From: Glebionis coronaria
Taxonomy: Eukaryota > Streptophyta > Magnoliopsida > Asterales > Asteraceae
Length of the DNA: 64,000 nucleotides
Direction: 5' to 3'
Assembly: GCA_025667525.1 (NCBI GenBank)
Contig: CM046878.1
Coordinates: 510,020,274 to 510,084,273, forward strand
In this document: piece after piece, positions 42,414 through 54,164 of the stretch
How the letters are laid out: each line of letters opens with the position of its first letter
Position numbering within the stretch: position 1 is the first letter of the stretch
Position numbers and translations under genes: made by a program
The notes under the pieces: model-generated
The model's input: the letters and a program-made list of their open reading frames with translations, nothing else
Told to the model about the DNA's origin: nothing
The model's database searches: none

Positions 42414-44977
42414 AATGAGAGGTCATAAACCTTGGTCATTTAGGATATTTGTAAAGATTACTAATCTCGCCATAAATAAGTCTTGAACGTGTAACAGTAG
42501 TCTTGTTCCTTCATGTTGTGATCTTTGAGCCTTTGTCGTTGTCTTTCGTCTTTGTCTTTAAGTTTGAGATCTTCAAATCATCCTAGACTAGTCTTTGCCA
42601 TCTTGAGATCTTGTGTCTTCATCCACATGCTCACACTACAATTGTTGAATAAGTCTTTTGGCATGAGTATGTGGTTTTGAATCTTTGACTTTGCTGAGTA
42701 CACCGTAACGCCACCTTCTTGAGACAAAACATAGACGCGGACTGAATGGCTTTGACATTCGTCCTAAATCGGTAGCATTTTACCTCCGGTCGGTGAAGAT
42801 CGTTACACGATATTAAATATCGTACCTGTGACAGGTAGATTTACTTAAGAACCTCCTTGACAGGGTTTCGCGGCTATACTAGCCATTCTCTTTACTCGAC
42901 CGTCTCAAAGCAAGACTGCGAACATAAAGAGTGAATCAATTGGATAGATATCCGTGTTATTAAAGTCGTCAATTCAGATTCCTGGAAAAATTTTGATTCA
43001 TAAAGAATCTTACCATTGTTGCTTTCCAGTTGACACAAGCTTGATTCATAAATAATCTCGCAAGTCACCTACCGTAGCGCTGTATGAGGTTGACGCTAGA
43101 AGGATTTCCATTCATCACTGTAAATATTAATGAATATCACTCTGAATGTTCTGGCAAGACCATAAAGATATTGCGTAGAAACCTGAAACGAGTTTGAATC
43201 AATTCAGAATCAAACCACCGTTGCTTTTCAGTTTTACATATGTTTAATTCACAAAGAATCTTACACATGACCTACCGCAGTGTTGTTTGATGTTAACACT
43301 AGAAGGATTTCCACTCATCATTGTGAATACTAGGTAGTATCACTCTGAGTGTTCTAGCAATATCGCAAGGATATAGCATAGGACTCTCTTGATCGTCATC
43401 GTGTGTCCTAACGAGATTTGATTGATCTCTTGGCTCTAGACTCGATTTGTGCACTTTTAGTGGTCGGAGGCTGGAGCAGATGCCACCTATTCAATATCAA
43501 CTAACTCGGAGTGAGAAAGTTAATAGAAGTCATGTTGATCTCCGTGACAATAAAACAAACTTCTTTTGAGTGAAGCCTGAGTAACTAGGTAAGGGTTGTG
43601 CATTACATCACTGGGTCCATGATGCGTTGTCTTCATGATGTGTTGACCCGGTTTCTGCCTATGTTGTATGGAGGGTTTCTTTCTTTTCACCCTTTATCCT
43701 TACATTTCTTTTTCATTCTTCAACCCCTTCAATGCTTACCAAGAAATCATTACTAGCACCTTGTTGTGATTGTTCCAGTGCTAGCATCAGTACTAGTCGG
43801 CATTCAGCTACGTTCACAATCTACTCCATCTTTCCTAAGGACTTCTAATAATCTATTGGATTGTCCCTGGGAAGATCCCTCCAGTTCTGGTTGGATCATA
43901 GGACTTAAACCTAACCACCCTTTTGACACCAATAACATCGTGAATTAAAGATGTTGTGGGTATTTGATCGTCACCATAAACCACTTTAAATTCCGACAAA
44001 GTGTTTGATAAACATTTAACACCTTGAAAGTTTTGTCGTTTCAGAAAAGCTCCCCCTACACATGTGTATGATAATCAAAAGTGTTTCGCACATGTGGGTA
44101 AGAGTAAAAATGCTTGAGTCTATAGATCACATTTTAATCACATTTTCTCCCCTATCTCTAATATATAAAATCTTTTGATATTAGAGATACCAAATTTGAT
44201 TAAAATATATTTTGAAAAATAGTCTTGAAAACCTCCGGGAGAAAGATGTGTCAATCTTTGCATGAAGTTGAAATGCTCCACCTCAAAAATTGATCCAATT
44301 GAATTGTCATTGTGAGGATGTGATCCACATTTCGCTTTTTGAGGATGGGAGTTTGTTGAACACATAATTTTTGAAAGATTTTGAATAATCATTGAGAAAT
44401 TCTTGAAAAAATTGTGTTCAACGCTTTTTGAAAAATCCTATTTCTTTTTGACGAAGAGGTTTTTCTAAACCATAAACTTTAGTTCATAGACTTTGAATGT
44501 CTTGACGTATCCACTCAAGTGTTAGAAGATTTCTCTTCTTTTGCTGAGGGTAAGAGCACTAAAGCGTACACTCCCCCGTGAATATAGATCCGGGTTGCAA
44601 TCGGAAAGTGATTAAAAGCCATAGTGCTGAGCTCAAAAACATTGAATGTTTTGTGACAATGCTCAACCCGAGATAGATTGTTATACCCGTTGTTGGAAAA
44701 ATTGGCCAAAATAGACATTTTCCTTTATTAATAGAAGAAATGACATGTTTTGAAAAAAAATTTACAACTTTCATTCGAGCTTGATGTACACACCCTTGTC
44801 GTTATTGAGCGACATTTCTAGGCACGTCCATATTATCGGTACTGAAAGACATGTCGAGAAGAATATTTTTGTATTTTAGAAAGATTTTTCCATTTTTTTT
44901 ATTTTGTTTTTCTATGTTTTATATTTTTGTATTTTGCTTTTCCATAGATATATACAAGTAGATGTTTGAAATATCAA
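42414..44977 (-). other. Copia-4 long noncoding region between pol and PPT
   Basis: Inverse homologue of 38968-41598, including the tandem ~200-bp pair (42968-43375). No credible ORF: the small ones at 44138-44392 and 44515-44774 match noncoding Copia-3 sequence. Confidence 0.7.
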
Positions 44978-46540
44978 TCAAGCATGTACCTTTGCCAGAA
45001 TCTCCAAGTCTGCTGGAGTCAAACATCTCATACCAATTTGCCTAACGAGGTACACAAACCTACCTTTCGACAAAGCTTTCGTGAACAGGTCGGCTAACTG
45101 ATAATCCGTTCCGACAAAGTATAATTCAACGATGTTGCGTTCAACTTGTTCCTTGATGAAGTGGTATCTGACGTCAATGTGCTTCGTGCGGGAATGCTGT
45201 ACCGGATTGCAGGAGATGGCTATGGCCGACTTTGAGTCACAGTACATAGGAACTTTATCAAAGTGAAAGCCATAATCCGTGAGTTGTGTTCTCATCCAAA
45301 GAACTTGAGCACAACACGCAGATAGAGACACATACTCTGTTTTGGCTGATGAAAGTGACGTGCAATCCTGCTTCTTGGAAGACCATCCCACAAGCTTATC
45401 TTGACCTAGAAATTGTGCACCACCAGAAGTACTTTTGCGAGTATCAAGACACCCTGTGTGATTAGAATCTGAATAGGCCGTTAGAAAGAAACCGGTTTCC
45501 TTCGAATACCAGAGTCCCAAATTAATGGTATTCTTTAGGTACCGAAAGATCCTTTTAACCTCCTTGAGGTGCTTATCAGTAGGTCGGGCTTGATATCGTT
45601 CACAATAGCATGTAGCATGTGTAATATCTGGTCTGCTTGCTGTCAAGTATATGAGGGACCCGATCATTGAGCGATATCGCGTTTGATCTATGGGTAATCC
45701 CTCTAAGTCAGCATCTAGGGATGTGGTTGATAATGGTGTCCCAACGGTGTCACATGAGGTCATACCATGCTTTTTGATTATCTCTTGACAATACTTAACT
45801 TGGTTAATAAAGATACCACTTGGGGATTGGTGAACTTAAATTCCTAGAAAGAATTTTAGTTCGCCCATCATCGACATTTCAAATTTGCTGTGCATAATGT
45901 TTTCAAACCATTTTAAAAGTTTTTGGTTTGTAGACCCAAAAATAATGTCATCGACGTAAATCTGCACAAGCAAAATGTCATCCCCAGATTTATATATGAA
46001 AAAAGTTAGATCAATGGAACCTTTTGAGAAACATTTGGATACCAGAAATTTCGAGAGCTCCTCATACCATGCCCTTGGAGCTTGCTTGAATCCATAAAGT
46101 GCTTTGTGGAGACGATACACCTTGTCAGGATAATGAGGATTGACGAATCCTTCTGGCTGAGTGACATAGACTTCTTCTTTCAAAGGACCGTTAAGAAACG
46201 CCGTCTTTATGTCCATCTGATAAACGATGAATCCCTTATTTGCAGCATAAGCTAGAAAAATCTTGACCGCTTCCATTCGAGACACTGGTGAAAATGATTC
46301 TTCAAAATCAATACCCTCTCTCTGTCCATACCCTTTAGCCACTAGCCTAGATTTATTCTTGATGATCGTGTTTTCTTCATCCATCTTGTTTTTCTAGATC
46401 CATCGAAGATTTAAAGGAGTTACATCGCATGGTCTGTCAACAAGTTCCCAGACTTTAAGTCTTTCAAATTGTTGAAGTTCATCCGTCATCGATTCAATCC
46501 AAGTGTGATCTGCCAAGGCTTCTTTGATATTTGATGGTAC
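44978..46540 (-). pseudogene. Copia-4 reverse transcriptase and RNase H
   Basis: 46384-45836 reads RT from [14 protein letters not shown] through [49 protein letters not shown] and catalytic [14 protein letters not shown] replaces Gln after FFLGI. The same frame resumes 45763-44978 with RNase H: SDSNHTGCLDTRKSTSGG, SSAKTEYVSLSACCAQVLWM and ADLFTKALSKGRF, ending LEILAKVHA at the family's normal stop. Upstream, a TAG stands for Trp before KNKMDEEN at about 46396, and the sequence to about 46540 continues the RT N-terminus in frame. Confidence 0.92.
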
Positions 46541-48247
46541 CGTTGTACTCACGGCGAGTACGAACATACAAACATCACCATCGGTTTCAAGTTGTCATCA
46601 TGTACGAATGGCCTGTGAAGGGTTTCCAATTACGTGAACCAAAGGATGATCTCGGGTCCAATGATGTGTTGAAGGATGTCGTTGATAGAACGTATGCATA
46701 TTTGACGGATCAACATGGCGAGTAGAAGACTCTTCAGTTTCGTGTACCGATGTACCGAATGGGTTGATAAAAGCGTCATCGTCAGATAATGCATCGTTTG
46801 CTTGATTTGTGTTCTCTGGAGCAATGACAGTAGTTGTGGATGTTGTAGGATCGATTGTTGATGTGATATTCTAAGGAGGTAAATCTGCAGCAACCGGTGT
46901 TGAAGTAGATGGAGTTGTATCCTTTTGTTGACGATGATCGATATCATCATTCTTATCATGAGTGACAGCGGAAGACTTCGATACAACATGTTTCTCCCCC
47001 GTAAAATATTCATCATACATTGGTCCATATAACATTTCCAACTCTTCAATTGTCGTGTCCACTGTCATGTCAGCTCTTGGAACACTTTGGGGAACCAGCT
47101 TTGAACTTCACGGTTCATTGCTGTGGACTTGAGTTCTGAGTTCCGTGCGTTTGTGAACAGAAGTTGTTTGTCGTTGTGGATCGGGACTTAAACTGCTTTG
47201 TTCAAGTGCCATTTCTTGCAATTCATCAAATCTAACATGAATAGTCTCTAAGATCAATTTTGTTCTCTTGTTGTAAACTTTATATCCCTTAGACTGAGTA
47301 GCATATCCCACTAGAATACATGCATCACCTTTCTCTTTCATCTTATCCAGATTTTCACCATCTCAGATAATGTAACACGTACATCCAAAATTGTGAAGGT
47401 GTTTGAGTGAAGGTTTGTGATCATTAATTATGTGATATGGTGTCTTTTCGTGTCGAGGAATAATTAAGGAACGGTTTTGTGTGTAGCATGCGGTTGACAT
47501 GGCTTCGGCCCAAAAGAATAGTGAAAGTTTTGAAGCGGATGATAATGTTCGAGCAGCCTCAACCAATGTACGGTTTCGTCTTTCAACAACGCCGTTTTGT
47601 TCAGGTGTTCGAGCAATAGATGTTTCATGTTCAATACCTTCAACTTCAAAATAATTCGTCAGAGTTGAATTTAAGAATTCTGTACCTCTGTCAGTACGTA
47701 CCACTTTAACTTGAGCTTGAAGATCACGTTGTATCTGCCTAAGGAAGTTGATGAGAGCTTCAGGTGTTTCATCCTTGGATCTCAAAAAGAAAGTCTAGGT
47801 ATACCTTGAGTAATCATCGATAATTACCATAACGTATTTCTTCCCATTGATACTTTCAACCCGCATGGGACCATACAGATCAATATGAAGAAGATATAAC
47901 CGTCCTTTTGAGCTTGGTGTAGTCTTTGTTTTGAAACTACTCCGTTTAGCCTTGCAATGCTCACAAGAAGAACAAAGATGATCCTTGATGAATTTCAAGC
48001 TAGGAAGGCCTCGCACAATATCTTTCTTGGAAAGCAGGTTGATGGTATCAAAATTAAGATGAGATAATCGTTGATGCCATAACCAAGCTTGAGTCATTGA
48101 GGCTTTAGCTATGAAGCAAATTGGAGTTGTGGAAGTGGAGTCTTGAAGTGAAATAGTGTAGAGATCAGTACCCCGTGAACCGGTGAGTAAGTCATTCCCA
48201 TCATAATCACGAAAAAAACATGTCTTCTTTCTAAACGCAACTTCCAA
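46541..48247 (-). pseudogene. Copia-4 integrase and linker to RT
   Basis: 48247-47795 holds HQRLSHLNF and CSSCEHCKAKRSSF plus LHIDLYGPMRVESINGKKYVM-type core; a TAG for Trp (SRYT then stop) follows, and 47785-47363 continues VRTDRGTEFLN and GVVERRNRTLVEAA, completing D,D35E. 47341-47108 gives the integrase C-terminal part (KGDACILVGYATQSKGY). 47068-46541 encodes a Ser/Thr/Pro-rich linker in several frames with stops. Catalytic residues are preserved, so decay is mostly by nonsense and shifts. Confidence 0.88.
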
Positions 48248-48295
48248 ATACGCATCACAGAATTGACCAACCGAGAAAAGATTATGATTGAGCCC

Positions 48296-49035
48296 TTATA
48301 CGTAGTATACCCTTTTGATCATGATATTCCCGTGAATCAAATCTCCGTAACCTAGGATCGGTGCAAATTGATCATTACTGAACTGAACCGTCCCTAGGAA
48401 CTTCTCCACTAAGTTAAGTAGAAGCTTGAGATTCCCGGTCATGTGCTTGGTGCACCCGGAGTCCAGTATGAAGAGAATTATCTTGATTACCTGCAGAAGA
48501 ATTATAACACGACGGAGCATTTGCTAAAGTTGATACCATGTTAGTTGTGATTTCAGAGTCATTAGTTTCCCTAGTTGAAACACTTAGAGGCATACTAACG
48601 CTAGTTGTCACGTTTTCATTCTTAACCTTAGGTGCCCATTTATATCCTGGAGGACATTGATTAGAAAACCACCATTTCCAAGACTTGCTAGTAGACTCAT
48701 ATGATTCCCTAATTTGGCTTCTAGAGTTCTTAGGAGTGGAGTCTGATGCAATATTTTCCTTAAGGGGGGTTGCACCAGAATGATTCACTTTGCGCTTGGG
48801 TTTACTAGTACTAATAGGCATCACAAGTTGCTTCTTAGCTATTATCTACGCCTTTGATTTTATTCGAAGCACACATAGAATGATTAGCATTGGCACATTT
48901 TCCACATTTCACACAAACAAACTTAACATTCAAAGCTTTCAAAGTCGAATCATTCAAATCGTCATTACATTCGATTACAAACGTTTTATTCTTAGAAACA
49001 TTTAAAATCCTAGGGTGGTCTTCTACTTTCTTCAT
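48296..49035 (-). pseudogene. Copia-4 protease region
   Basis: 48520-48296 reads the copia protease site LFILDSGCTKHMTGNLKLL with intact DSG, then FAPILGYGDLIHGNIMIKRV. 48824-48414 (overlapping, another frame) and 49035-48835 give the upstream linker with CVKCGKCANANHSMC, a zinc-binding-like cluster. Frameshifts separate the pieces. Confidence 0.83.
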
Positions 49036-49103
49036 CTTCCCTTGACTCTTGGTTTACCAAACCTTTTCATTCTTTTGGTTGCGAAAGTTGAGGCCGGCTA
49101 ACA

Positions 49104-52100
49104 CTAGCAGTGGGGACTACTAAAAGTCACACGTCTATTAGTGTTTCTAGAAGTCTGAGATGATTGACTTTCATTGTTTTGTGTGGGTTTAGTGACCAAT
49201 CTATACATCCCCGGTTTAATCACATTCTTGTTCTTAATGGTTTGTGCTCGAATATCCGTTTTGGGGGTAAGTTGTGGTGGCCTATCCTTCCTATCCGTCC
49301 TGGGGGAAAACCCAGATTTTGCAAATGAAGAATTTGAGAATACAGATTGTTTTCCCAAGACAGAAGGTTGATTCGCTTTATACGCATTGGGTTGTCTAAC
49401 AACGCGTTTCTTAAATCTAGGTTCCACTATGGTTCCACCCATCTTAGCAACGAGTTTCTTCAACTCTTCGATTGCTATGTCTTTTTCTTGTAACTGAGCT
49501 TTCAAATCCGTAATTTCCAAACACTTTTCATTCATTTGTTTAAACGTTTTGGAAAGTTTTTCTTGCAAGTTGTTATGTTGTGGAAAGCGACCAACGTCTT
49601 TTTGCAAAGCAAGTTCAAGAGAATGACAATGTTTTTGAAGGAAATCCTTTTTGTGTTTAAGTAACTCAAAAGCCTTTTTATCAACATTTTCTTTACGTTT
49701 CGAAAGCTCAGTTTCAAGTTGTTCACACTATTTGATTTTATCAAGATATTTGCATGCAACATCAGAATATTCATCTATATCATCACAATATTGAAGAGTA
49801 ACACACAATATATCTTTGGAGAGACATTCTTCCAAGAGTAGATCATAAACATTTGAAAAATCTGATTTGTCATTTTGAAGTTCCTCAATTTCTTTTTTAA
49901 GAGACTCAACATATTTCAAATCATCAAACATTTCAGACCGAATTAATTTTTCAAACTCAAGAACATTTTCTTTGACTATCTTCATATTTGGTATTAAAAG
50001 ATCTTTCACAAGAACAGTTATATCGTGGGGAATCTTTGTTTTCCACTTATCCTTTTGACGTTTTTCCCAATCGCTTTCAACAATTGATTAAACATTATCA
50101 ATGTACTGTTTAAGAATACCAAGTGTTTTTCGACTTTTGCTTTTAGAAACATCAAGAGGCAAATAGTTAATATATTTAAAAACATTTGATTTCTTAGTGG
50201 AAAAAATGTTCTTCCATTGAATTCTCCTTTGTTTGCATTCAAGAAACAATTCCTCACAAGACTTCTGTTTTTGTGGAGTGAAAAGACCATAAAGACTGTT
50301 TTGATAATCATAATTATATGGTATCACAAAATCTTTATTGACCGGTGATCCACTCTCCTCATCCCAAAGGGACGTCTCTTCACTATCGAGGCTAGCTACT
50401 GGGCAATCATGATCGGTCCATTCGGACTCATCAAGATATAAGTGGGGGTTAGCAGCTTGAGCTTGTTTGAGGTACTCGGGAGTTGTAGAACTAGGTTGAC
50501 CCTTAAAAAACGACCGAGGTGCTATCATTCTGACGGTTTGAATAGAGTCATGCGTGTTATAAACAACTTTTTTCAAAAATTGACTTGTTCTTCGAGATCC
50601 TTTACTTTTTCAGTATCTTTGCCTTGTCTATTTTTTAAATCTTGTTTTAATTTTTCAACCTCTTGTTTCTTTTCGTCGAGAATTTTAACGGAATCGGTGG
50701 TATTCATGGAAAGCATTTGTTCAAGTTCATTAACTTTTGTTGTGTCAAGGTATGTTTTTTGACGTTCGTCACTTAATAAAACATTAAATTGACGTTTTTC
50801 TTTAGTTAACAAAGCAAGAGCTTCATTGTATTTATTTTCAAAATCGTCCTTTTTAGCGTTAATGACACGATTTTTGTACCCCTCAAGCTCTTTGGTCTTT
50901 TGAATAAGCTCAGCCCTATAACTATTAATTGTCTCACTAGATTTTATAAGAGCGACTTTGCTTTCTTCAAAGTTTTGAGTGAGTGCTGCGTTTGCCATTT
51001 TTAATTGCTTTTGACTCTTTTTGGTTTCATTGACATCCTTTTGTAAACTAGCAATTAAATTAGCAAGCGCGACACGCTCCTCGTCATCATACTCATTTGC
51101 ATGTTGATCATCCTTAAACTCATTATTGCACATGTCTGATGTATCAGATGTGTGGTATTGCTATCAACCGTTTCCATCATACATGTGTCAGTAACTGTTG
51201 TTGGTAGATCACTATGGTCATGTGTATTACCAAACACATTATAATCATCATCATCATCATGTTGTACCTTAGCAATTGGCTCGGTATCAAAGATAGGACC
51301 ATTGTCATCTTCAATGACAGTGAGGACCTCATGAATCTTTGCCATATATGAATAATGTGCCTCAAGTTCTTGGTCGGAGAGTTCATCATCAGTGTCGTCA
51401 AGCATTTCTCCTTCCTCAGCTGATAACTTGATCCCAGCTTCCATCTTCTTGTATAGCAGCATCTTTTCCTTTTGATACCAATAATCTTTAACCCTCTTTG
51501 GCTGCCTACATTCCCTAGCCAGATGCCCAAACCCTCTGCAGTTAAAACACTGAATCCCACTCTGTTGCACTACTTGAGTACCAACAGTTTCCCTATTTCC
51601 AACAACAGTAGCAACCCTCTGATTATCATTCCTTGCTGTATGTCGATCATACTTTGGAGGAGTCTCAATACGCTTTCCGGTGTAATACCTTGGAGGACTT
51701 TGATTGTAATTGTTCCTCGTGTTGGATGATGTTCGAAGATTGTTGTTGGTGGGTGGATAGATTTTCTTGTAAGACTTCATGATGAAAGCCATTTTTTGCT
51801 TGAATTCCTTATCCTTTTAAGCTTGTTCTTCGTCACTATCCTCTTCGGATGATTGCTCAAGTGATGGTGATGGTGCTCTTGCAACTTCTTTTCCTCGGGA
51901 TCTTGTTGAAGCATGTGACTTAGAGACAATGGAAGATCGAGGTGATGATGATTGAGTAGAGTAGGTCTTCGAAGCATGAGAACGATAATCTGGGTAACGC
52001 TGAGTGGTAGATACCAAAGGAAGTGGATTTGAAACCTTTGCATCACGTTCAGCTCGAAGTTCATTTGCCTCATCTTGAAATTGTTTCAAATATCAAAGAG

Positions 52101-52775
52101 CGTGTGATATGAAACTTCGTTCAATTTTTGTTGTTGTTTTACCAAGGTGACAAACCGTGTCCATTCTGGTTGAAGTTGCTGTAGAAATTGGGCATTGACT
52201 TGCATGGTGGAAACTTGCAAGTTGTTTCGGGTCATGTCATTCATCATTTTGTAGAATCGGGAGTAATAAGAATCAATTGATTCCCCATCCTTTGATGTAA
52301 ACTTGCCAAAGTTCCAAAACATCTTAGTTTTCATGTCTTGTTTGTTAAGTGATTCACCTTGTTGCAATCTTTCAATAGCTGTCCTCATTTCTTTAGCAGT
52401 AGGGCATGCATCAACCGTGGAATAAATATCATCACCTATGCCACTGAGAATTAAGTAGATTGCTTCCTTCTCTGCATCAAGCCAAGCACGATTCTCTTTT
52501 GTGAGATCGTTTCTCTTTTCATCACATTCATAAGCAAGTTGTGCGTCAGTTGTGTCTGTGACTGGTATGGCAGGAACTTGAACCCTTGAGAGTTTATAGG
52601 GTCCATCAAAAATACATTGCCTTAAAGCATCACCGTTTGGTTTTGTGTCAAGATATCATAGAAAACGAGATTTCCATTGATCATATCGACCTAACACAAG
52701 CATTGGTGGTCTCTCTTTATTACCTCCGACCATGATGTTGTTGTTCGTTACACGATATTCTACAGTAGAATCCAT
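49104..52775 (-). pseudogene. Copia-4 gag (long, coiled-coil type), fragmented
   Basis: Start Met at 52775 (MDSTVEYRVTNNNIMVGG). N-terminal: MLVLGRYDQWKSRFL then a TGA/stop near 52655, and WLDAEKEAIYLILSG. 52388-52086: FNFGKFTSKDGESIDSYYSRF-type UBN2 capsid segment (here WNFGKFTSKDGES). 52089-51817: Ser-rich tail. 51792-51055: zinc knuckle CFNCRGFGHLAREC near 51510-51549 and acidic EELDDTDDELSDQELEAHYSYM. 51133-50573 is a long coiled coil; 50576-50018, 50009-49728 and 49774-49104 continue helical sequence to VIKPGMYRLVTKPT. At least six frame changes or stops. The type is common, as I recall, in Asteraceae copia elements. Confidence 0.85.
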
Positions 52776-52928
52776 CTCGATATTTTCTAAAATGATGAAA
52801 TGAATTTGGATCTAAAGTAGATGTGTTTTGATTGGTGTTGTCGAGAAAAGATGTTGAAATCTCCTAAAGATTGTCTTCACAAGAAACCAAAAATTCTAAA
52901 GCGAAAAATCACTCGAAAATTATAGAAG

Positions 52929-53390
52929 AATTCGCAATGATGTGAATGATTCCGAACTAGTGAATTAATTCCGCAATGGGTGACTTAATTTCGCAATTAC
53001 TCAAGTTCAAATTCGCAATTACTTCTAAAGTCACAAGATTCCGCAATCCCCTAAATCATAAGATTTCGCAATCCCCTAAATCACAAGATTTCGCAATCCT
53101 GTCAAAGTACAAATCCGCAATTCAAAGTATAATTCCGCGATTGTGTTGATGTATAAATCCGCAATTCCCTTAGAGTATGAATTCGCAATCCTTTAACACA
53201 CAATTCCGCAATTAATGGCAAGATTTTGCAATAAGGATAATTCCACAATATGGCAGGATTTCGCAATAAGCTAGTATTCAATTTCGCAATTCACTCAAAT
53301 TCCGCAATTATGCAACAAATTCGCAATTAAGCAGGGATTTCGCAATTGAGAGACAAAGTTGCGAATTTAGGACCAAATGTTGCGAATTTG
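52929..53390 (-). repeat. Cluster of ~19 direct and 2 inverted copies of AWTTYCGCAATY
   Basis: On the + strand, units such as AATTCCGCAAT, GATTTCGCAATCC and AAATTCGCAATT recur every 15-30 bases (for example at 52967, 52987, 53009, 53037, 53062, 53087, 53111, 53155, 53179 and 53201). The last two units (53358 and about 53379) are inverted, GTTGCGAATTT. Spacer sequences are not conserved, except for a 25-bp neighbour pair at 53037-53099. Confidence 0.8.
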
Positions 53391-53653
53391 AGACAGAAGT
53401 TCCTAAAAATAGGAACAAGGAAGAACTATTATGAAAATACGTGAATTGACACCACAAATCAAGCTAAACACCACCAAATTTCGTGTTTTTAACCGATCAA
53501 AGTAACCCAAATCACTACCCCGCCTATGTAGATGATTTGTCTACTCACTAACACCTCAAAAACACAAAAAATTTTGATGATTCAATCTTTAATATGAATA
53601 AAACTCACGAACACAATAAGAAAAACCAAAACCAATCACGTATCTACCCTATA

Positions 53654-53666
53654 GCGATTGATACCA
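53654..53666 (-). promoter_or_regulatory. Copia-4 primer-binding site (initiator Met tRNA type)
   Basis: On the - strand TGGTATCAATCGC lies two bases inside the 5' LTR. Copia PBSs normally read TGGTATCAGAGC, complementary to the 3' end of initiator tRNA-Met; the first 8 bases match exactly. Confidence 0.75.
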
Positions 53667-53668
53667 TT

Positions 53669-54055
53669 TATTGTCCCATATATTTAGGTGATTCTACACG
53701 AATAAAGAAAGAAAATAGATGAATTCTAGAGAGAGAAAGTAGAGAGATAAAAGAGAGAGAATGATGAAACTTGGTGATTATTAGATTAAGGAGAGAGAAT
53801 AAAATGAACAACCAGCACCCTTCCTAACATGATAGGAAGGGTATTTATAGTCCTCCCTACATGTGGGCTTTTATGGACTACACTAAATAGGCCGGGCTTC
53901 CCTTTTGGGCTTTAGTTACTTATGAATGAACTTTAGCCTAAAGTTAAGCCCGTATAACACGACTAATCTACTACCTATTACAACGTTCTAAAATACGATA
54001 CATAATAAACCTATGACCGATCATTCTTGTTTGACTCAATATTTTGAGGCTAACA
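53669..54055 (-). repeat. Copia-4 5' LTR (387 bp)
   Basis: Same ends and features as 42018-42404. On the + strand the palindrome reads CCCTTCCTAA...ATAGGAAGGG with one base changed in the loop. This LTR would drive transcription leftwards. Confidence 0.9.
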
Positions 54056-54091
54056 ATATTCGTGTCTGATGTAGTCAGTTTTGTATATGTA

Positions 54092-54164
54092 CTTTATTTT
54101 AGGAAAAACAAAGCAATACACAAAAAGTAGTGGTAAGCGTTAAGCGTACGTTTAGGAAAACGTA
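54092..54164 (-). promoter_or_regulatory. Twin AGGA-loop hairpins, NA-2 copy
   Basis: First: arms CTTTATTTT and AAAACAAAG around AGGA, 8 of 9 pairs (54092-54113). Second: TACGTTT-AGGA-AAACGTA, 7 perfect pairs (54147-54164). Stems differ from the Athila-1 copies, loops do not. Confidence 0.6.

Larger units (their letters stand above)
52776..53668 (-). other. Copia-4 leader (5' untranslated region)
   Basis: About 890 bases between PBS and gag. It contains the TTYCGCAAT repeat cluster at 52929-53390. No ORF. Copia-3 lost this region. Confidence 0.75.
42018..54055 (-). mobile_element. Copia-4: full-length copia element, same family as Copia-3
   Basis: Two 387-bp LTRs (42018-42404 and 53669-54055), PBS, leader, gag, pol, a 2.6 kb post-pol region and PPT. 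The flanks CTATT (42013-42017) and ATATT (54056-54060) may be a target duplication with one change. All coding parts are broken by stops or shifts. It lies 17 bases from Copia-3 in opposite orientation. Confidence 0.9.

Noticed and set aside
52929..53390. CRISPR-like array
   Set aside because: Units are about 11 bases, spacing is irregular, there is no leader or cas gene, and the genome is a plant's.
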